DNA of 64,000 nucleotides from Pseudomonas massiliensis (GCF_000826105.1 NZ_CCYK01000006.1:682001-746000); one strand, 5' to 3'; counted from the stretch's first letter, positions 18,227-34,021 are shown. A program made the numbers and translations. Notes: generated from the sequence alone by a model not told the origin.

Positions 18227-19231
18227 CTACTGGAAAAGAGACTCGCTGGAAAGGCCATTGCGCTCGAGTATTTCCCGCAGCCGCTTGAGCCCTTCCACCT
18301 GGATCTGCCGCACCCTTTCCCGAGTGAGTCCGATCTCCAGGCCCACATCTTCCAGCGTGCTGCTTTCATGACCCCTGAGGCCGAAGCGACGGACTACCAC
18401 CTCACGCTGCTTATCAGTGAGTTCCGAGAGCCATTGGTCGATGCTCTGCGACAGGTCGTCGTCCTGCAGGAGTTCGCAAGGGTCAGTCGGGCGGTCATCG
18501 GTCAGGGTATCGAGTAGGGTCTTGTCCGAATCCGGGCCAAGGGAGACATCCACGGAGGACACGCGCTCGTTCAGCCCGAGCATGCGCTTGACCTCGCACA
18601 CGGGTTTTTCCAGCAGCGCGGCGATTTCTTCAGGGGACGGCTCGTGGTCGAGCTTCTGCGTCAGTTCGCGAGCAGCGCGCAAATAGACGTTCAATTCCTT
18701 GACCACATGGATCGGCAGGCGGATGGTGCGGGTCTGGTTCATGATCGCCCGCTCGATGGTCTGGCGAATCCACCAGGTTGCGTAGGTTGAGAAACGGAAG
18801 CCGCGTTCGGGGTCGAACTTTTCCACCGCCCGGATGAGTCCGAGGTTGCCCTCCTCGATCAGGTCGAGCAGGGATAGCCCCCGATTGACATAGCGACGGG
18901 CAATCTTGACCACCAGCCTGAGGTTGCTCTCGATCATTCGCTTGCGCCCGGCGGGGTCACCTTTCTGGGAGAGCCGGGCGAAGTGGACTTCTTCCTCGGG
19001 GGAAAGAAGCGGCGAGAAGCCGATTTCGTTCAGATAGAGTTGGGTAGCATCAAGCGCGCGGGTGTAGTCAATGTACTTGTGCTGCTTGAGCGAGGAAGAC
19101 TGCCTGGCCTTGGGGCGTACCGCCGGTACCGGGGTATCCTCTTCAATGGCCGTGTCCAGGACGATGCCGGTTTCGACCAACAGCACCTCATCGTCGATGT
19201 CAAACTCCGGCGCTTCTCTATTAAGAGCCAT
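18227..19231 (-). CDS. rpoS: RNA polymerase sigma factor RpoS
   Basis: Stationary-phase and general-stress sigma factor. The 334-residue protein has region 1.2 ([21 protein letters not shown] in outline), region 2 with [17 protein letters not shown] and [14 protein letters not shown], region 3, and region 4 with the helix-turn-helix [20 protein letters not shown]. The N-terminal stretch [17 protein letters not shown] is typical of Pseudomonas RpoS. nlpD lies 108 bp upstream on the same strand, and in Pseudomonas the main rpoS promoter is within nlpD. A strong terminator follows. Confidence 0.98.
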   Translation of the reverse strand: MALNREAPEFDIDDEVLLVETGIVLDTAIEEDTPVPAVRPKARQSSSLKQHKYIDYTRALDATQLYLNEIGFSPLLSPEEEVHFARLSQKGDPAGRKRMIESNLRLVVKIARRYVNRGLSLLDLIEEGNLGLIRAVEKFDPERGFRFSTYATWWIRQTIERAIMNQTRTIRLPIHVVKELNVYLRAARELTQKLDHEPSPEEIAALLEKPVCEVKRMLGLNERVSSVDVSLGPDSDKTLLDTLTDDRPTDPCELLQDDDLSQSIDQWLSELTDKQREVVVRRFGLRGHESSTLEDVGLEIGLTRERVRQIQVEGLKRLREILERNGLSSESLFQ

Positions 19232-19339
19232 TGTTATAGTCCCTTGCTGAGTTCGACCTCAAGCCCAAGCGCGCCTGGTTTCCATGGCTGCGCAGGAGCC
19301 TGTCCCCACTACGTGGTCAGCGACAGGCTGCAGCATCGA

Positions 19340-20218
19340 TCAACGTCGCGGCAGAAATTGCATAGGGTCTACCGGTTTGCCCTGACGGCGAATCTCAAAG
19401 TGCAGCTTTACTCGATCCGTCCCCGTTGAGCCCATTTCGGCAATCGTCTGCCCGGCTTTGACTTGCTGCCCCTCCCGAACCAATAGCCTACGGTTATGAC
19501 CATAGGCACTCACGTAGGTGTCACTGTGTTTGATGATCACCAACTCGCCGTAGCCCCGAAGTCCACTCCCGGCGTACACCACGGATCCATCAGACGCAGC
19601 GAAAACAGGCTGTCCCAAATCCCCCGCGATATCAATTCCTTTATTCAAACTACCGTTTGAAGCGAATTTGCCTATCAAGACGCCATTTGCAGGCCAGGTC
19701 CAACCGCCCGCCACCACTTCGCCAGCAGGGACGGGAGTAGGTTCCGCAACGCCTGGCGAAGCGGCGCCGGCGCCTGAAACCCCCGCTGTTGCGGGGGTGG
19801 CAGTGACGACTGGACGACGAATGACGGTTGTGGTGCTGGAAGAGGATGTCGAGGTACTGCGAGTCACGACAGTTGCAGGTGCGCTGGTAACCGCAGCGGT
19901 GCCCCCTGATGCACCGTCGAAGCGCAGCGCCTGGCCCGGACGAATGGTATAGGGTGGCGGAATGTTATTACGGGCTGCCAGGGCCTTGTAGTCCCAGCCA
20001 TACCGGAAGGCGATCGCATAGAGGGTGTCCCCGCGCTTGACCACATATTGCCCTGTCGTGACCTGAGGACGCTGCGGCTGAGCCGCTCGGTCCACTACAC
20101 GCACACCACTGCTGGGCGTGCTCGAGCAGCCTGCCAGCAAGGCCAGGCCAGCCAGGCCGATGAGCAGGCGTGCCTTCCACCGCGCGCCACAGCGCTGGCC
20201 AGTTACTATCAGACTCAC
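19340..20218 (-). CDS. nlpD: Lipoprotein NlpD (LysM and M23 domains, amidase activator)
   Basis: Outer-membrane lipoprotein that activates a septal peptidoglycan amidase during division. The 292-residue product has a basic N-terminus, lipobox LALLAGC, a LysM domain (YVVKRGDTLYAIAFRYG, NNIPPPYTIRPGQAL), a long Ser/Thr/Val/Ala-rich linker, and a C-terminal M23 (LytM) fold. The M23 metal-site residues look degenerate (NKGIDIAG instead of HxGxD), as expected for a non-catalytic activator. I chose the GTG at 20218, with GGGAG upstream, because it starts just ahead of the signal sequence; an ATG 26 codons earlier lacks support. Confidence 0.92.
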   Translation of the reverse strand: MSLIVTGQRCGARWKARLLIGLAGLALLAGCSSTPSSGVRVVDRAAQPQRPQVTTGQYVVKRGDTLYAIAFRYGWDYKALAARNNIPPPYTIRPGQALRFDGASGGTAAVTSAPATVVTRSTSTSSSSTTTVIRRPVVTATPATAGVSGAGAASPGVAEPTPVPAGEVVAGGWTWPANGVLIGKFASNGSLNKGIDIAGDLGQPVFAASDGSVVYAGSGLRGYGELVIIKHSDTYVSAYGHNRRLLVREGQQVKAGQTIAEMGSTGTDRVKLHFEIRRQGKPVDPMQFLPRR

Positions 20219-20371
20219 CCGTTGCTCCCTTTGGATGGTGAATGAACGGCCGGCATTATAACCGAGCCTGAACGATGGCCAGGTCAGGAAAGCCATTATG
20301 AAACAGAAAGATGCCGCGAAAACCTACAGCCATCTCTGACCTGTCAGGCGACGCGGAATTCCAACCCGCGG

Positions 20372-21046
20372 TCAGGCCAGCGGGCCGTTGAGCAAGGGAA
20401 CGAAACGCACTGCGCCCAAGGTATGCCGCGCGTAGCCGTGTTCTTCCCGAATAATGAGCAGCAACTGCTGCACATCCCCAGCGCCTACCGGTATCACCAG
20501 TCGCCCACCGGGGGCCAGTTGATCCAGCAACGCCTGGGGAACGTCCGCGGCCACAGCGGTAACGATGATGCCATTGTAGGGCGCCAGGGCCGGCCAGCCT
20601 TCCCAGCCATCTCCCCAGCGGAAGACCACATTGCGCAGGTTGAGGCCTTGCATGCGCTCCTTGGCGCGATCCTGCAGTCCTTTGATGCGCTCCACCGAGA
20701 ACACGCGCTCGACCAGTTGGGAAAGCACAGCGGTCTGGTAGCCCGAGCCGGTACCGATCTCCAGCACCTTGTCCAGAGGCCCTGCCGCCAGGAGCAGTTC
20801 GCTCATGCGCGCGACCATGTAGGGCTGGGAAATGGTCTGATTGTTGCCGATGGGAAGCGCGGTATCCTCGTAGGCGCGGTGGGCAAGCGCTTCGTCCACG
20901 AACAGATGACGGGGGGTCTTGCGGATCACCTCCAGCACCTGGGAATTGCAGATGCCTTCCTCTACCAGCCTGGCAATCAGCCGCTCTCGGGTGCGCTGCG
21001 AGGTCATGCCGATGCCCCGGTGCAACAGGTCGTCCTGGCCGCGCAT
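20372..21046 (-). CDS. pcm: Protein-L-isoaspartate O-methyltransferase
   Basis: Repairs isoaspartyl residues in aged proteins using SAM. The SAM-binding motif [33 protein letters not shown] and the late [11 protein letters not shown] block identify the family. Two starts are plausible. One is the ATG at 21046, overlapping the surE stop by one base (TGATG) with GAGG upstream, giving 224 residues. The other is the ATG at 21007, giving 211 residues, the length I recall for P. aeruginosa. I list the longer. It forms a stationary-phase maintenance cluster with surE, nlpD and rpoS. Confidence 0.93.
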   Translation of the reverse strand: MRGQDDLLHRGIGMTSQRTRERLIARLVEEGICNSQVLEVIRKTPRHLFVDEALAHRAYEDTALPIGNNQTISQPYMVARMSELLLAAGPLDKVLEIGTGSGYQTAVLSQLVERVFSVERIKGLQDRAKERMQGLNLRNVVFRWGDGWEGWPALAPYNGIIVTAVAADVPQALLDQLAPGGRLVIPVGAGDVQQLLLIIREEHGYARHTLGAVRFVPLLNGPLA

Positions 21047-21795
21047 CACCCTAGTTCCTCCAACCAGGCCCCAAGCGCCTCGAACGCGGGATAGAAGGTG
21101 CGATCCAGCTGCAGCGGGGTCACTGAAACGAAGCCTTGCAGCACCGCATGGAAATCCGTGCCCTCGCCACCATCTTCGGCATCGCCCGCCGCCGCGATCC
21201 AGTAGCCTGGCTTGCCGCGAGGGTCCACCACCAGGCTGGGACGCGCCGCGCGGGCGCGGTGGCCCAGGCGGGTCAGACGTATGCCGCGCACCGCCTCGAG
21301 CGGCAGGTTCGGCACATTGACGTTGATCAACGTACGTGGTGGCAATGCCAGGCCTGCCTGGGCCTCGATGAATTTGCGGGCGAACCAGGCCGCTGTAGGC
21401 AGGTTCTCCAACTGACGCGAGGCCAGTGAAAAGGCAAAGGCGGTATGCCCGCTGAATCGCCCTTCCAAGGCAGCGGCCACGGTACCGGAATAAATGACGT
21501 CGTCGCCCAGGTTGGCGCCCAGGTTGATCCCTGACACCACCAGGTCCGCCGCGTCTTCCATCAGGGCATTGAGCCCCAGGTGCACGCAATCGGCCGGAGT
21601 ACCATCAAGGCTGATGAAGCCGTTGTCCAGCACAACGGGGTGCAACGGCCGGTCAATGGTCAAGGCGCTGCTGCAACCGCTCCGGTCCTGGTCCGGCGCT
21701 ATCACCGTGCACTGGGCGAAATCCGCCAGGGCGGCATGCAGCGCGGCGATGCCGGGGGCTGTGACCCCGTCGTCATTGGAGATCAAGATACGCAT
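21046..21795 (-). CDS. surE: 5'/3'-nucleotidase SurE
   Basis: Survival protein E, a metal-dependent nucleotidase (also exopolyphosphatase) of 249 residues. The N-terminal [16 protein letters not shown] carries metal ligands D8 and D9, and [27 protein letters not shown] completes the active site. Between truD (11-bp gap) and pcm (1-nt overlap), it is part of the ispF-truD-surE-pcm transcription unit. Confidence 0.96.
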   Translation of the reverse strand: MRILISNDDGVTAPGIAALHAALADFAQCTVIAPDQDRSGCSSALTIDRPLHPVVLDNGFISLDGTPADCVHLGLNALMEDAADLVVSGINLGANLGDDVIYSGTVAAALEGRFSGHTAFAFSLASRQLENLPTAAWFARKFIEAQAGLALPPRTLINVNVPNLPLEAVRGIRLTRLGHRARAARPSLVVDPRGKPGYWIAAAGDAEDGGEGTDFHAVLQGFVSVTPLQLDRTFYPAFEALGAWLEELG

Positions 21796-21806
21796 GGGCT
21801 TTCCGT

Positions 21807-22841
21807 CTATCCCGCCGGTACCAGATCGAACAGCTCACGAACCACGGCAGTGGCGAAGCATCCGGTGGGCAGGATGAAATCCAGTTGCAGAATGTCAGGC
21901 TGGGGATAATGCCACGACAAATCCCGGATGGGCAGCCGCAGAATACGCCGTTCGTGATCCAGGCCCGCCTCGGCAAGCCAATGGCAGAGCCGGGGCTCCC
22001 GAGCGGCGACCTGTTCTTCGAGTAGCAGGGTGGCGGCCGAGGCAGGGCTGGCGCCGCCACCGAACAGCGGCCCGGTGGGATGCAGGTCCAGGGCCCGCAG
22101 CCGTGGGTCGCTGCACTCGGCCGGACCGGCGGCGAAGAAGCTGCGGCTATCGGTGAAGGCCAATACATCTCCGGGCCGAGCCTGCTCCCAGCTGCCCTGG
22201 CCTACCCGCTCAGCGAGCACCTGGTTGAACAGATAGCTGCGGGCGCTGGATAGCAGACGCGAACGCAGATTGCGCTGCGCGGGCAGCTTGCCCTCTGTAG
22301 CATAGTGCCGCGCCTGCGCCAGGTTGCCGCCTTCGTGACCGAAGCGCTGCAGGCCGAAATAGTTGGGCACGCCCTGAGCCTTCAATACCTGTAGCCGTTG
22401 CTCAACCGCGGCGGGATCGGCCTTCATCTCGGTGAGCCGCAACGAGAAGCCGTTGGCTGAATGCGCGCCTCGTTGCAGCTTGCGCGAGTGACGACAGACC
22501 TTCAGAACAGCGAGGCTGGCATCCTGGGCCGAGGCCAGGTCGGGGTCGGCCTTGCCTGGCAGGTGCAGGCTGAACCACTGCCGTGTCAGCGCCTGACGGT
22601 CTTTGAGTCCGGCATAGCTGATGGCCTTGAGCGGCACGCCGGCAGCCTTCGCCAGGCGCCGGGCAGCTTCCTCGGTATTGAGTTCGCGTTTTTCCACCCA
22701 TAGCCAAAGATGTTCGCCCTCCCCGCTCAAGGGAATGTCCAGCACCTCGTTGACCTGGAAATCCTCGGCCGTGGCCTTGAGCACGGCTGTGCCCAGCACC
22801 TTTTGGTTGGCCCGTGGGCCTAGCAGCTCAGCCTCGGTCAT
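21807..22841 (-). CDS. truD: tRNA pseudouridine(13) synthase TruD
   Basis: Isomerises U13 in tRNA-Glu. The 344-residue protein has the catalytic aspartate D81 in [17 protein letters not shown] and the TruD motif [11 protein letters not shown], with the TRUD insertion domain in the second half. The ATG at 22841 overlaps the ispF stop as ATGA (4 nt), which decides the start. An additional 43 codons upstream lie inside ispF and are not used. Confidence 0.95.
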   Translation of the reverse strand: MTEAELLGPRANQKVLGTAVLKATAEDFQVNEVLDIPLSGEGEHLWLWVEKRELNTEEAARRLAKAAGVPLKAISYAGLKDRQALTRQWFSLHLPGKADPDLASAQDASLAVLKVCRHSRKLQRGAHSANGFSLRLTEMKADPAAVEQRLQVLKAQGVPNYFGLQRFGHEGGNLAQARHYATEGKLPAQRNLRSRLLSSARSYLFNQVLAERVGQGSWEQARPGDVLAFTDSRSFFAAGPAECSDPRLRALDLHPTGPLFGGGASPASAATLLLEEQVAAREPRLCHWLAEAGLDHERRILRLPIRDLSWHYPQPDILQLDFILPTGCFATAVVRELFDLVPAG

Positions 22842-23311
22842 AGGGCCATCAGCAGTGCAACGGCGTGCACGGCTATGCCTTCTTCGCGGCCGGTGAAGCC
22901 TAGCTTTTCGGTCGTGGTGGCCTTGACGTTGACGGCGTCGAGTTCCACTTGCAGGTCTTCGGCGATGCACTGGCGCATCCCGGAAATGTGCGGTGCCATC
23001 TTCGGTGCCTGGGCCACGATGGTGGCGTCGACGTTCGCCACCCGCCAGCCCTTGCCGTGAATGAGCTCTACAATATGCCTGAGCAGCGCGCGGCTATCGG
23101 CACCCTTGAAGCGAGGGTCGGTATCAGGAAAATGCTGGCCGATATCCCCCAGCGCGGCGGCGCCCAGCAGCGCGTCACTGAGCGCATGGAGCAGTACGTC
23201 ACCGTCGGAATGGGCTACCAGGCCGGCTCGGTGAGCGATGCGCACCCCGCCGAGGGTGATGAAACTGCCTTCGCCGAAGCGGTGGACATCATAGCCGTGG
23301 CCGATACGCAT
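22838..23311 (-). CDS. ispF: 2-C-methyl-D-erythritol 2,4-cyclodiphosphate synthase
   Basis: Fifth enzyme of the MEP isoprenoid pathway. The 157-residue protein begins [12 protein letters not shown], with the zinc ligands D8 and H10, and has [19 protein letters not shown] and [20 protein letters not shown]. Unlike E. coli, where ispD and ispF are adjacent, here ispD lies about 3 kb away beyond the adhC/gfnR block, so the pathway genes are split over three transcription units with dxr. Confidence 0.97.
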   Translation of the reverse strand: MRIGHGYDVHRFGEGSFITLGGVRIAHRAGLVAHSDGDVLLHALSDALLGAAALGDIGQHFPDTDPRFKGADSRALLRHIVELIHGKGWRVANVDATIVAQAPKMAPHISGMRQCIAEDLQVELDAVNVKATTTEKLGFTGREEGIAVHAVALLMAL

Positions 23312-23384
23312 AGAAAAACGCCCTGTTCTGATCAGGGCGCGATTCTACCTTGGCTGGCGCCGCTTGGGCACCGCCAGGCGCCGC

Positions 23385-24233
23385 TCAGCCTTCGGCCAGG
23401 GCCTGGGCATGATGGCGCAGGTGGTCTTCGATGAAGCTGGCGATGAAGTAATAACTGTGGTCATAGCCTGCCTGCAGGCGCAGAGTCAGTGGATAACCGG
23501 CGGCCTCGGCGGCCTGCTGCAAGGCTTCGGGTTTGAGCTGGCTGCTCAGGAAGTCATCCCGGTCGCCCTGGTCCACCAGCAAGGGCAGATGCTCCTGGGC
23601 CTGCCCCAGCAGCACGCAACTGTCCCATTCGCGCCATCGGCTGCGGTCCTCGCCCAGGTAACGACTGAACGCCTTCTCGCCCCAGGGGCAATTCATGGGG
23701 TTGCTGATGGGAGAGAACGCGGAAATGGCGCGATATCGACCGGGGTTGCGCAGCGCGCAGACCAGCGCGCCGTGGCCGCCCATCGAGTGGCCCGCGATGG
23801 ACCGTTGGCCATTGGCCGGAAAATGCGCCTCGATCAAGGCAGGCAGTTCATGCACGACGTAATCATGCATCCGGTAATGCTGGGCATAAGGCGGCTGGGT
23901 AGCGTTGAGGTAGAAACCGGCGCCCAGGCCAAAATCCCACGCGCCGTCCGGGTCCCCAGGTACTTCGGCGCCGCGAGGGCTGGTATCGCAGGTCACGAGT
24001 ATAAGCCCCAGCTGGGCGGCCACCCGATGAGCGCCGGCCTTGTGCATGAAGTTTTCGTCGGTGCAGGTCAACCCGGACAGCCAGTACAGCACAGGCAGGC
24101 GACCGCCGGATTCGGCCTGGGGCGGCAGGTAGACCGCGAACACCATGTCGCAGCCCAGGGTATTGGAGCGGTGCTTGTAGCGCTTGTGCCAGCCACCGAA
24201 GCTTTTCTGACAGGAAAGGTTGTCCAGGCTCAT
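23385..24233 (-). CDS. fghA: S-formylglutathione hydrolase
   Basis: Second step of glutathione-dependent formaldehyde oxidation: hydrolyses S-formylglutathione to formate and glutathione. The 282-residue alpha/beta hydrolase has the nucleophile S150 in [10 protein letters not shown], the oxyanion region [12 protein letters not shown], and catalytic aspartate and histidine in DQGDRDDFL and YDHSYYF. It starts ten bases after the adhC stop, so the two enzymes are made together. I chose [14 protein letters not shown]; the upstream codons overlap adhC without similarity. Confidence 0.96.
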   Translation of the reverse strand: MSLDNLSCQKSFGGWHKRYKHRSNTLGCDMVFAVYLPPQAESGGRLPVLYWLSGLTCTDENFMHKAGAHRVAAQLGLILVTCDTSPRGAEVPGDPDGAWDFGLGAGFYLNATQPPYAQHYRMHDYVVHELPALIEAHFPANGQRSIAGHSMGGHGALVCALRNPGRYRAISAFSPISNPMNCPWGEKAFSRYLGEDRSRWREWDSCVLLGQAQEHLPLLVDQGDRDDFLSSQLKPEALQQAAEAAGYPLTLRLQAGYDHSYYFIASFIEDHLRHHAQALAEG

Positions 24234-24243
24234 GGCGTTTCCT

Positions 24244-25461
<1,218 letters not shown>

Positions 25462-26361
25462 GTGAGCGCAGGTTGGGAGGGTATCGATGAATTCGTAGCG
25501 GTGGCCGAACATGGTCAGTTCAGCGCCGCTGCATCAACCCTGGGCGTGTCTTCGTCCCATGTCAGCCGCCAGGTCGCGATGCTGGAAGATCGCCTCCAGG
25601 CTCGTCTGTTTTATCGCAGCACCCGACGAGTCAGCCTGACAGAGGCGGGTCATACCTTCCTGCAGCATTGCCGACGCTTGCATGATGGCCGAGACGAGGC
25701 TTTGCGCGCGGTACATGACCTGGCCAGCGAGCCCAAGGGCCTGCTGCGCATGACTTGCGCGGTCGCCTATGGAGAGCGCTTCATCGTGCCTCTGGTCAGC
25801 GACTATCAACAGCGTTACCCCCGATTGCAGCTGGATATCGAACTGACCAACCGAACGCTGGACCTGGTCGACGAAGGGCTGGACCTGGCGATCCGGCTGG
25901 GTCGCCTACAGGACTCCCGGCTGGTTGCCCATCGCCTGGCTCCGCGCCGGATGTATCTTTGCGCTTCACCGGCTTACCTGGAGCGCTACGGGCGGCCGCA
26001 CAGCCTTTCGGAACTGGCGCGGCACAACTGCCTGGTGGGCAGTTCAGACCAATGGCAGATGCTGCAGGAAGCCAGGGAGATCAATGTGCGGGTCAGCGGT
26101 AACTGGCGATGCAACAGTGGCCAGGCGGTTCTCGATGCCGCGCTCAAGGGAATGGGCTTGTGCCAGCTTCCTGATTACTACGTGCTGGAACACCTGCGCA
26201 GCGGCGCGCTGATATCCTTGCTTGAACACCATCAACCCCCCAACACGGCTGTGTGGGCGCTGTATCCGCAGCAGCGTCATCTTTCGCCCAAGGTACGCGG
26301 GCTGATCGAACACCTGCGCCAAGGTTTGGCCCAATGCGAGGCCTATGCCGTGGCGCCTTGA
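25462..26361 (+). CDS. gfnR: LysR-type regulator GfnR (formaldehyde detoxification)
   Basis: A 299-residue LysR-type regulator. The winged helix-turn-helix is near the N-terminus (IDEFVAVAEHGQFSAAASTLGVSSSHVSRQVAMLE in outline), followed by the effector domain with LDLVDEGLDLAIRLG, a CrgA-group feature. Position opposite adhC-fghA matches P. aeruginosa PA3630 (GfnR), which activates glutathione-dependent formaldehyde detoxification. I use the GTG at 25462, since no ATG fits the family N-terminus. It converges on ispD with a 14-bp gap. Confidence 0.85.
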   Translation: MSAGWEGIDEFVAVAEHGQFSAAASTLGVSSSHVSRQVAMLEDRLQARLFYRSTRRVSLTEAGHTFLQHCRRLHDGRDEALRAVHDLASEPKGLLRMTCAVAYGERFIVPLVSDYQQRYPRLQLDIELTNRTLDLVDEGLDLAIRLGRLQDSRLVAHRLAPRRMYLCASPAYLERYGRPHSLSELARHNCLVGSSDQWQMLQEAREINVRVSGNWRCNSGQAVLDAALKGMGLCQLPDYYVLEHLRSGALISLLEHHQPPNTAVWALYPQQRHLSPKVRGLIEHLRQGLAQCEAYAVAP

Positions 26362-26375
26362 GGGCTTGGAGCGCT

Positions 26376-27062
26376 TCAGCGCTTCAGCCAGGCCAAGTCT
26401 TCGGGACGGGTGACCTTGATGTTGTCGGCACGCCCTTCGATCAGGCGTGGCGCATGCCCCGCCCATTCCATGGCGCTGGCCTCGTCGGTAATGGTCACGC
26501 CGGCCACCATCGCATCGGCCAGCGCCCTTTGAAGGGGGCCAAGCCGGAACATCTGCGGGGTGAACGCATGCCAGACCAGGCTACGGTCGAGCGTCTCGGC
26601 CACACGGCCCGTGGCATCCACCCGCTTGAGGGTATCCCTGGCAGGAACGGCGAGCAGGCCTCCCACCTCGTCGTGAGCCAGCTCGCTCAGTAACCGCTCA
26701 AGGTCATTGGCCGCGAGATTGGGCCGCGCTGCGTCGTGGACCAAGACCCAGTCACGGCTACCGGCGCCCAGTTCATTGAGTTTGAGCAGCGCGGCGAGCA
26801 CCGAATCGCAACGCTCCTTGCCCCCTTCGGCGCGATGGATGGAGGGATGCCCGGCGCAGGCCAAGCCTGGCCACCAGGGATCCTGGGCGGCCAGGCTGAC
26901 GACCAGGCCACGAAGGTCAGGATGGCCAAGGAAGCACTCGAGGGTATGCTCGATCAGCGTCTTGCCGGCCAGGCTGAGGTATTGCTTCGGACGGTCGGCG
27001 CCCATGCGCGAGCCGACACCGGCGGCCGGGATCACCACCCAGAAAGGAACGGAAGGGTTCAT
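26376..27062 (-). CDS. ispD: 2-C-methyl-D-erythritol 4-phosphate cytidylyltransferase
   Basis: Third MEP-pathway enzyme, joining MEP to CTP. The 228-residue product has the nucleotidyltransferase signature VIPAAGVGSRMGADRPKQYL at the N-terminus, VLVHDAARP in the middle, and ITDEASAMEWAG followed by NIKVTRPEDL near the end. The ATG at 27062 overlaps the ftsB stop by 4 nt (ATGA), implying translational coupling. It is the last gene of the long minus-strand run. Confidence 0.97.
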   Translation of the reverse strand: MNPSVPFWVVIPAAGVGSRMGADRPKQYLSLAGKTLIEHTLECFLGHPDLRGLVVSLAAQDPWWPGLACAGHPSIHRAEGGKERCDSVLAALLKLNELGAGSRDWVLVHDAARPNLAANDLERLLSELAHDEVGGLLAVPARDTLKRVDATGRVAETLDRSLVWHAFTPQMFRLGPLQRALADAMVAGVTITDEASAMEWAGHAPRLIEGRADNIKVTRPEDLAWLKR

Positions 27063-27337
27063 TGTGTAATCTGGTAAAGGGTTTCGCCGTCCTTGACCAT
27101 GCCCAGCTCGTGGCGGGCACGCTCTTCAACGGTTTCCATGCCTTTCTTGAGTTCCAGTACTTCGGCATCGAGTACGCGGTTACGCTCCAGAAGCCGTTCA
27201 TTCTCGGCTTTCTGGTCAGCGATTTGCTGTTTGAGGTCGGCGGCTTGGGCAAAGCTGCCCGAGCCGACCCACAGCCGATGCTGCAGCCCTGCCAGCAAGA
27301 GGATGAGAACCAGGAACAACCAATAGGGACTGCGCAT
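27059..27337 (-). CDS. ftsB: Cell division protein FtsB
   Basis: Small bitopic membrane protein of the FtsQLB divisome complex. The 92-residue product has a single N-terminal transmembrane helix (SPYWLFLVLILLLAGLQHRLW in outline), then a coiled coil from about residue 33 to 70 (LKQQIADQKAENERLLERN). The C-terminal VEERARHELGMVKDGE segment is conserved in FtsB. It lies downstream of eno and is coupled to ispD. Confidence 0.95.
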   Translation of the reverse strand: MRSPYWLFLVLILLLAGLQHRLWVGSGSFAQAADLKQQIADQKAENERLLERNRVLDAEVLELKKGMETVEERARHELGMVKDGETLYQITQ

Positions 27338-27516
27338 CGAAGAATCCAGGCTTGCCAGATAGCAATGAGCCTAGCGTGCGCCAGGCTCAGTGTGAAACAG
27401 ATCCGAATACCGGAAAGTGGCGCCTCGGATGGGTTCAGGTGTATCCAAACCGGGAAGCCATGAAGACGGCAGTGGCCGGGCTTCCCCTTCCCTGCCGCCT
27501 TTTTACCACTTCCTGG

Positions 27517-28848
<1,332 letters not shown>

Positions 28849-28899
28849 TCATCGGTGCGGGGCCATTGAAAAAACCGGTGCTGACCCTCTAAACCGCGA

Positions 28900-31672
<2,773 letters not shown>

Positions 31673-32977
31673 TCATCTCAAACACCGGTCGTTCGTCGGT
31701 GGTCGCCAGCGCAGTTCGCCCAGCCTCTTCCCCGCCCCATCGAGGTTGGCCACGGCCACCAATTCACCGTTGAGCCAGAGCAGCGGCAGGCGCGCACGCA
31801 CGAAGGTCGGCAGCCCGGCCTCATTGAGCAACCGCTTGAGATCACGGCGGCCACGCCCAGGTATCAGGACGCTTTCCCCACCCTGGCGATAACGAACCTC
31901 GACCTGCCCTTCAGGTATCTGCCCTACCCAGCGCAGCTCACCATTGCCAGGCAGCGCCAAGGGCGTTGCCAAATCCGTCCAGCGCGCAGGAGCTGGCGGC
32001 TGGGCCAGCCAGGGTCCGCTGAGCCACCAGGCGCGGTCTTGCGCGCGGCAGAGCGTGCCATCGGCCAAGCGCCAGATGGGGGTCGCGGCCTGGCCAGCAT
32101 CGCGCAGGGCTTCCCAGCCGGCCCAGTGGGCGGTATCCGGCAGCCGGGTGCGCGTCGCGAGCCAAGCCTGCAACGCATTGCGCTGACGCGCCTGGCTCAG
32201 CTCACGCAGGGGCGCTAGTGCCAATGAGGGCAGCCCCAGCCAGGGAAAAGGCGCCCCCTGCTCCGCCAAGCGCAGGTCCTGCCTGGCCAACTCTTCGAGC
32301 AAGGCCAACCCTTCGGCGAAATGACTGGCGCTGCGGGCCAGGTTCGCCACGGCGCCAGGCCAGCGTTGCCGCAGGCGTGGAATCACCTCATGGCGCAGGT
32401 AATTGCGGTCGAAGGTCCGATCAGCGTTGGACGGATCATCCACCCACGTCAGGCCTACGGCCTGGGCATAGGCCAGCAGGGCCTCACGGTTCAGGTCCAG
32501 CAGCGGGCGCGCCAGGGTTCCCTGGCCCAAGGGCCGAGCCTTCGCCATGGCCGCGGCGCCCCGCACCCCGGCCCCCCGCAACAGGCGCAGTAGCAGGGTC
32601 TCGGCCTGGTCGCCACGGTGCTGCGCTGTGAGCAGCACCTCACCCGGCGCCAATTGCGCGGCCAGTGCCTGATAGCGTGCCTCGCGTGCTGCCTGCTCCA
32701 GGCTCGGGCCAGCCATGACCTTTACCGATAGCGCCTGATACGGCACTTGCAGGTCTCGGCACAGCTGCGCGCAGTGGCTGGGCCAGGCCGCCGCCGCGGT
32801 TTGCAGCCCATGGGCCACGTGCACGGCGCGCAAGGGAGGAAGGGTGTAGGTCCTGGCCAGCATGGCCAGGCCATGAAGCAGCACGCTTGAGTCGAGCCCG
32901 CCGGAAAGCGCGATCACCCAGCCCGGCGCGTGGCGCCAGGGCTCAAGGGAGTGCAGGAGATGATCGTGAAGGCTCAT
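31673..32977 (-). CDS. tilS: tRNA(Ile)-lysidine synthase TilS
   Basis: Converts C34 of the CAU-anticodon tRNA-Ile to lysidine using ATP and lysine, which changes its decoding to AUA. The 434-residue protein has the PP-loop SGGLDS at residues 25-30, the N-terminal domain with HRGDQAETLLLRLLRGAG and DPSNADRTFDRNYLRHEVIP, and both C-terminal accessory domains. ATG at 32977 begins MSLHDHLLHSLEPW. It lies 96 bp after accA with a REP-like element in between. Confidence 0.96.
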   Translation of the reverse strand: MSLHDHLLHSLEPWRHAPGWVIALSGGLDSSVLLHGLAMLARTYTLPPLRAVHVAHGLQTAAAAWPSHCAQLCRDLQVPYQALSVKVMAGPSLEQAAREARYQALAAQLAPGEVLLTAQHRGDQAETLLLRLLRGAGVRGAAAMAKARPLGQGTLARPLLDLNREALLAYAQAVGLTWVDDPSNADRTFDRNYLRHEVIPRLRQRWPGAVANLARSASHFAEGLALLEELARQDLRLAEQGAPFPWLGLPSLALAPLRELSQARQRNALQAWLATRTRLPDTAHWAGWEALRDAGQAATPIWRLADGTLCRAQDRAWWLSGPWLAQPPAPARWTDLATPLALPGNGELRWVGQIPEGQVEVRYRQGGESVLIPGRGRRDLKRLLNEAGLPTFVRARLPLLWLNGELVAVANLDGAGKRLGELRWRPPTNDRCLR

Positions 32978-32994
32978 GACAGCGCAACGGAACC

Positions 32995-33027
32995 CCTGTG
33001 GGAGCCAGCGAAGCTGGCGATTGCAGG
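32995..33027 (+). repeat. REP-like palindromic element between accA and tilS
   Basis: CCTGTGGGAGCCAGC, GAA, GCTGGCGATTGCAGG forms a stem-loop headed by GTGGGAGC, the signature of Pseudomonas REP elements. Only a single copy is seen here. It sits between two genes of one strand, where such elements can stabilise upstream mRNA ends. Confidence 0.7.
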
Positions 33028-33073
33028 AGACACCCAGGCCTGTTCCCCAGCTGACGCCGGCGCCTACGAAAGG

Positions 33074-34021
33074 TTAGACGCCGTAGCTCATCAGGCGCTG
33101 GTAGCGGCGATCAAGCAGGGCCGGCATGTCGAAGCCCTTGAGCATGTCCAGTTGCTCCAGCAGCGACGTGCGCAGGGTCTGCGAGGCCTTGGCCAGGTCC
33201 CGGTGGGCGCCGCCCAGGGGCTCATCGATGACCTTGTCCACGATGCCAAGGCCCTTGAGGCGCTCGGCGGTGATCCCCATGGCCTCGGCGGCATCAGGTG
33301 CCTTGTCGGCCGTTTTCCAGAGGATCGAAGCGCAGCCTTCCGGCGAGATCACCGAATAGGTGGAATACTGCAGCATGTTCAGCTGGTCGCAGACACCGAT
33401 GGCCAAGGCACCGCCCGAACCGCCTTCACCGATGACAGTGGCGATGATCGGGGTTTTCAGCCGGGCCATGACGCGCAGGTTCCAGGCGATGGCCTCGCTC
33501 TGGTTGCGTTCTTCGGCGTCGATCCCCGGATAGGCGCCGGGGGTGTCGATAAAGGTCAGGATCGGCATCTTGAACCGCTCGGCCATTTCCATCAGCCGGC
33601 AGGCCTTGCGGTAACCTTCGGGGCGGGGCATGCCAAAGTTGCGGCGTACCTTTTCGCGGACTTCCCGACCCTTCTGATGGCCGATGACCATGACCGGCTG
33701 CCCTTCGAGGCGCGCGGTACCGCCAACGATGGCGGCATCGTCGGCGAAGTGACGATCCCCGTGCAACTCTTCGAACTCGGTGAAGATCTGCGGGATGTAG
33801 TCCAGGGTATAGGGGCGGCGCGGATGACGCGCCAGGCGCGCGATCTGCCAGCTGGTCAGGTTGCCGAAAATGCTCTCGGTCAGCGTGCTGCTCTTTTCCT
33901 GAAGGCGAGAGATCTCATCACTGATGTTGAGCGAGTTGTCGTTGCCGACAAGGCGCAGTTCTTCGATCTTGGCTTGCAGGTCAGCGATGGGCTGTTCGAA
34001 GTCGAGGAAATTCGGGTTCAT
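33074..34021 (-). CDS. accA: Acetyl-CoA carboxylase carboxyltransferase subunit alpha
   Basis: Subunit of acetyl-CoA carboxylase, which commits acetyl-CoA to fatty-acid synthesis. The 315-residue product starts [19 protein letters not shown] and contains the crotonase-fold signature segments [39 protein letters not shown] and [15 protein letters not shown]. The partner accD is not in the window. It supplies malonyl-CoA for the pathway that FabZ and the LpxA/LpxD acyl donors depend on. The start at 34021 is the conserved one; 48 upstream codons are spurious. Confidence 0.97.
   Translation of the reverse strand: MNPNFLDFEQPIADLQAKIEELRLVGNDNSLNISDEISRLQEKSSTLTESIFGNLTSWQIARLARHPRRPYTLDYIPQIFTEFEELHGDRHFADDAAIVGGTARLEGQPVMVIGHQKGREVREKVRRNFGMPRPEGYRKACRLMEMAERFKMPILTFIDTPGAYPGIDAEERNQSEAIAWNLRVMARLKTPIIATVIGEGGSGGALAIGVCDQLNMLQYSTYSVISPEGCASILWKTADKAPDAAEAMGITAERLKGLGIVDKVIDEPLGGAHRDLAKASQTLRTSLLEQLDMLKGFDMPALLDRRYQRLMSYGV

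Noticed and set aside
18069..18288. Short plus-strand open frame crossing the rsmZ upstream element and the rpoS terminator
   Set aside because: It runs through a terminator and a regulatory site and into rpoS antisense; no coding evidence.
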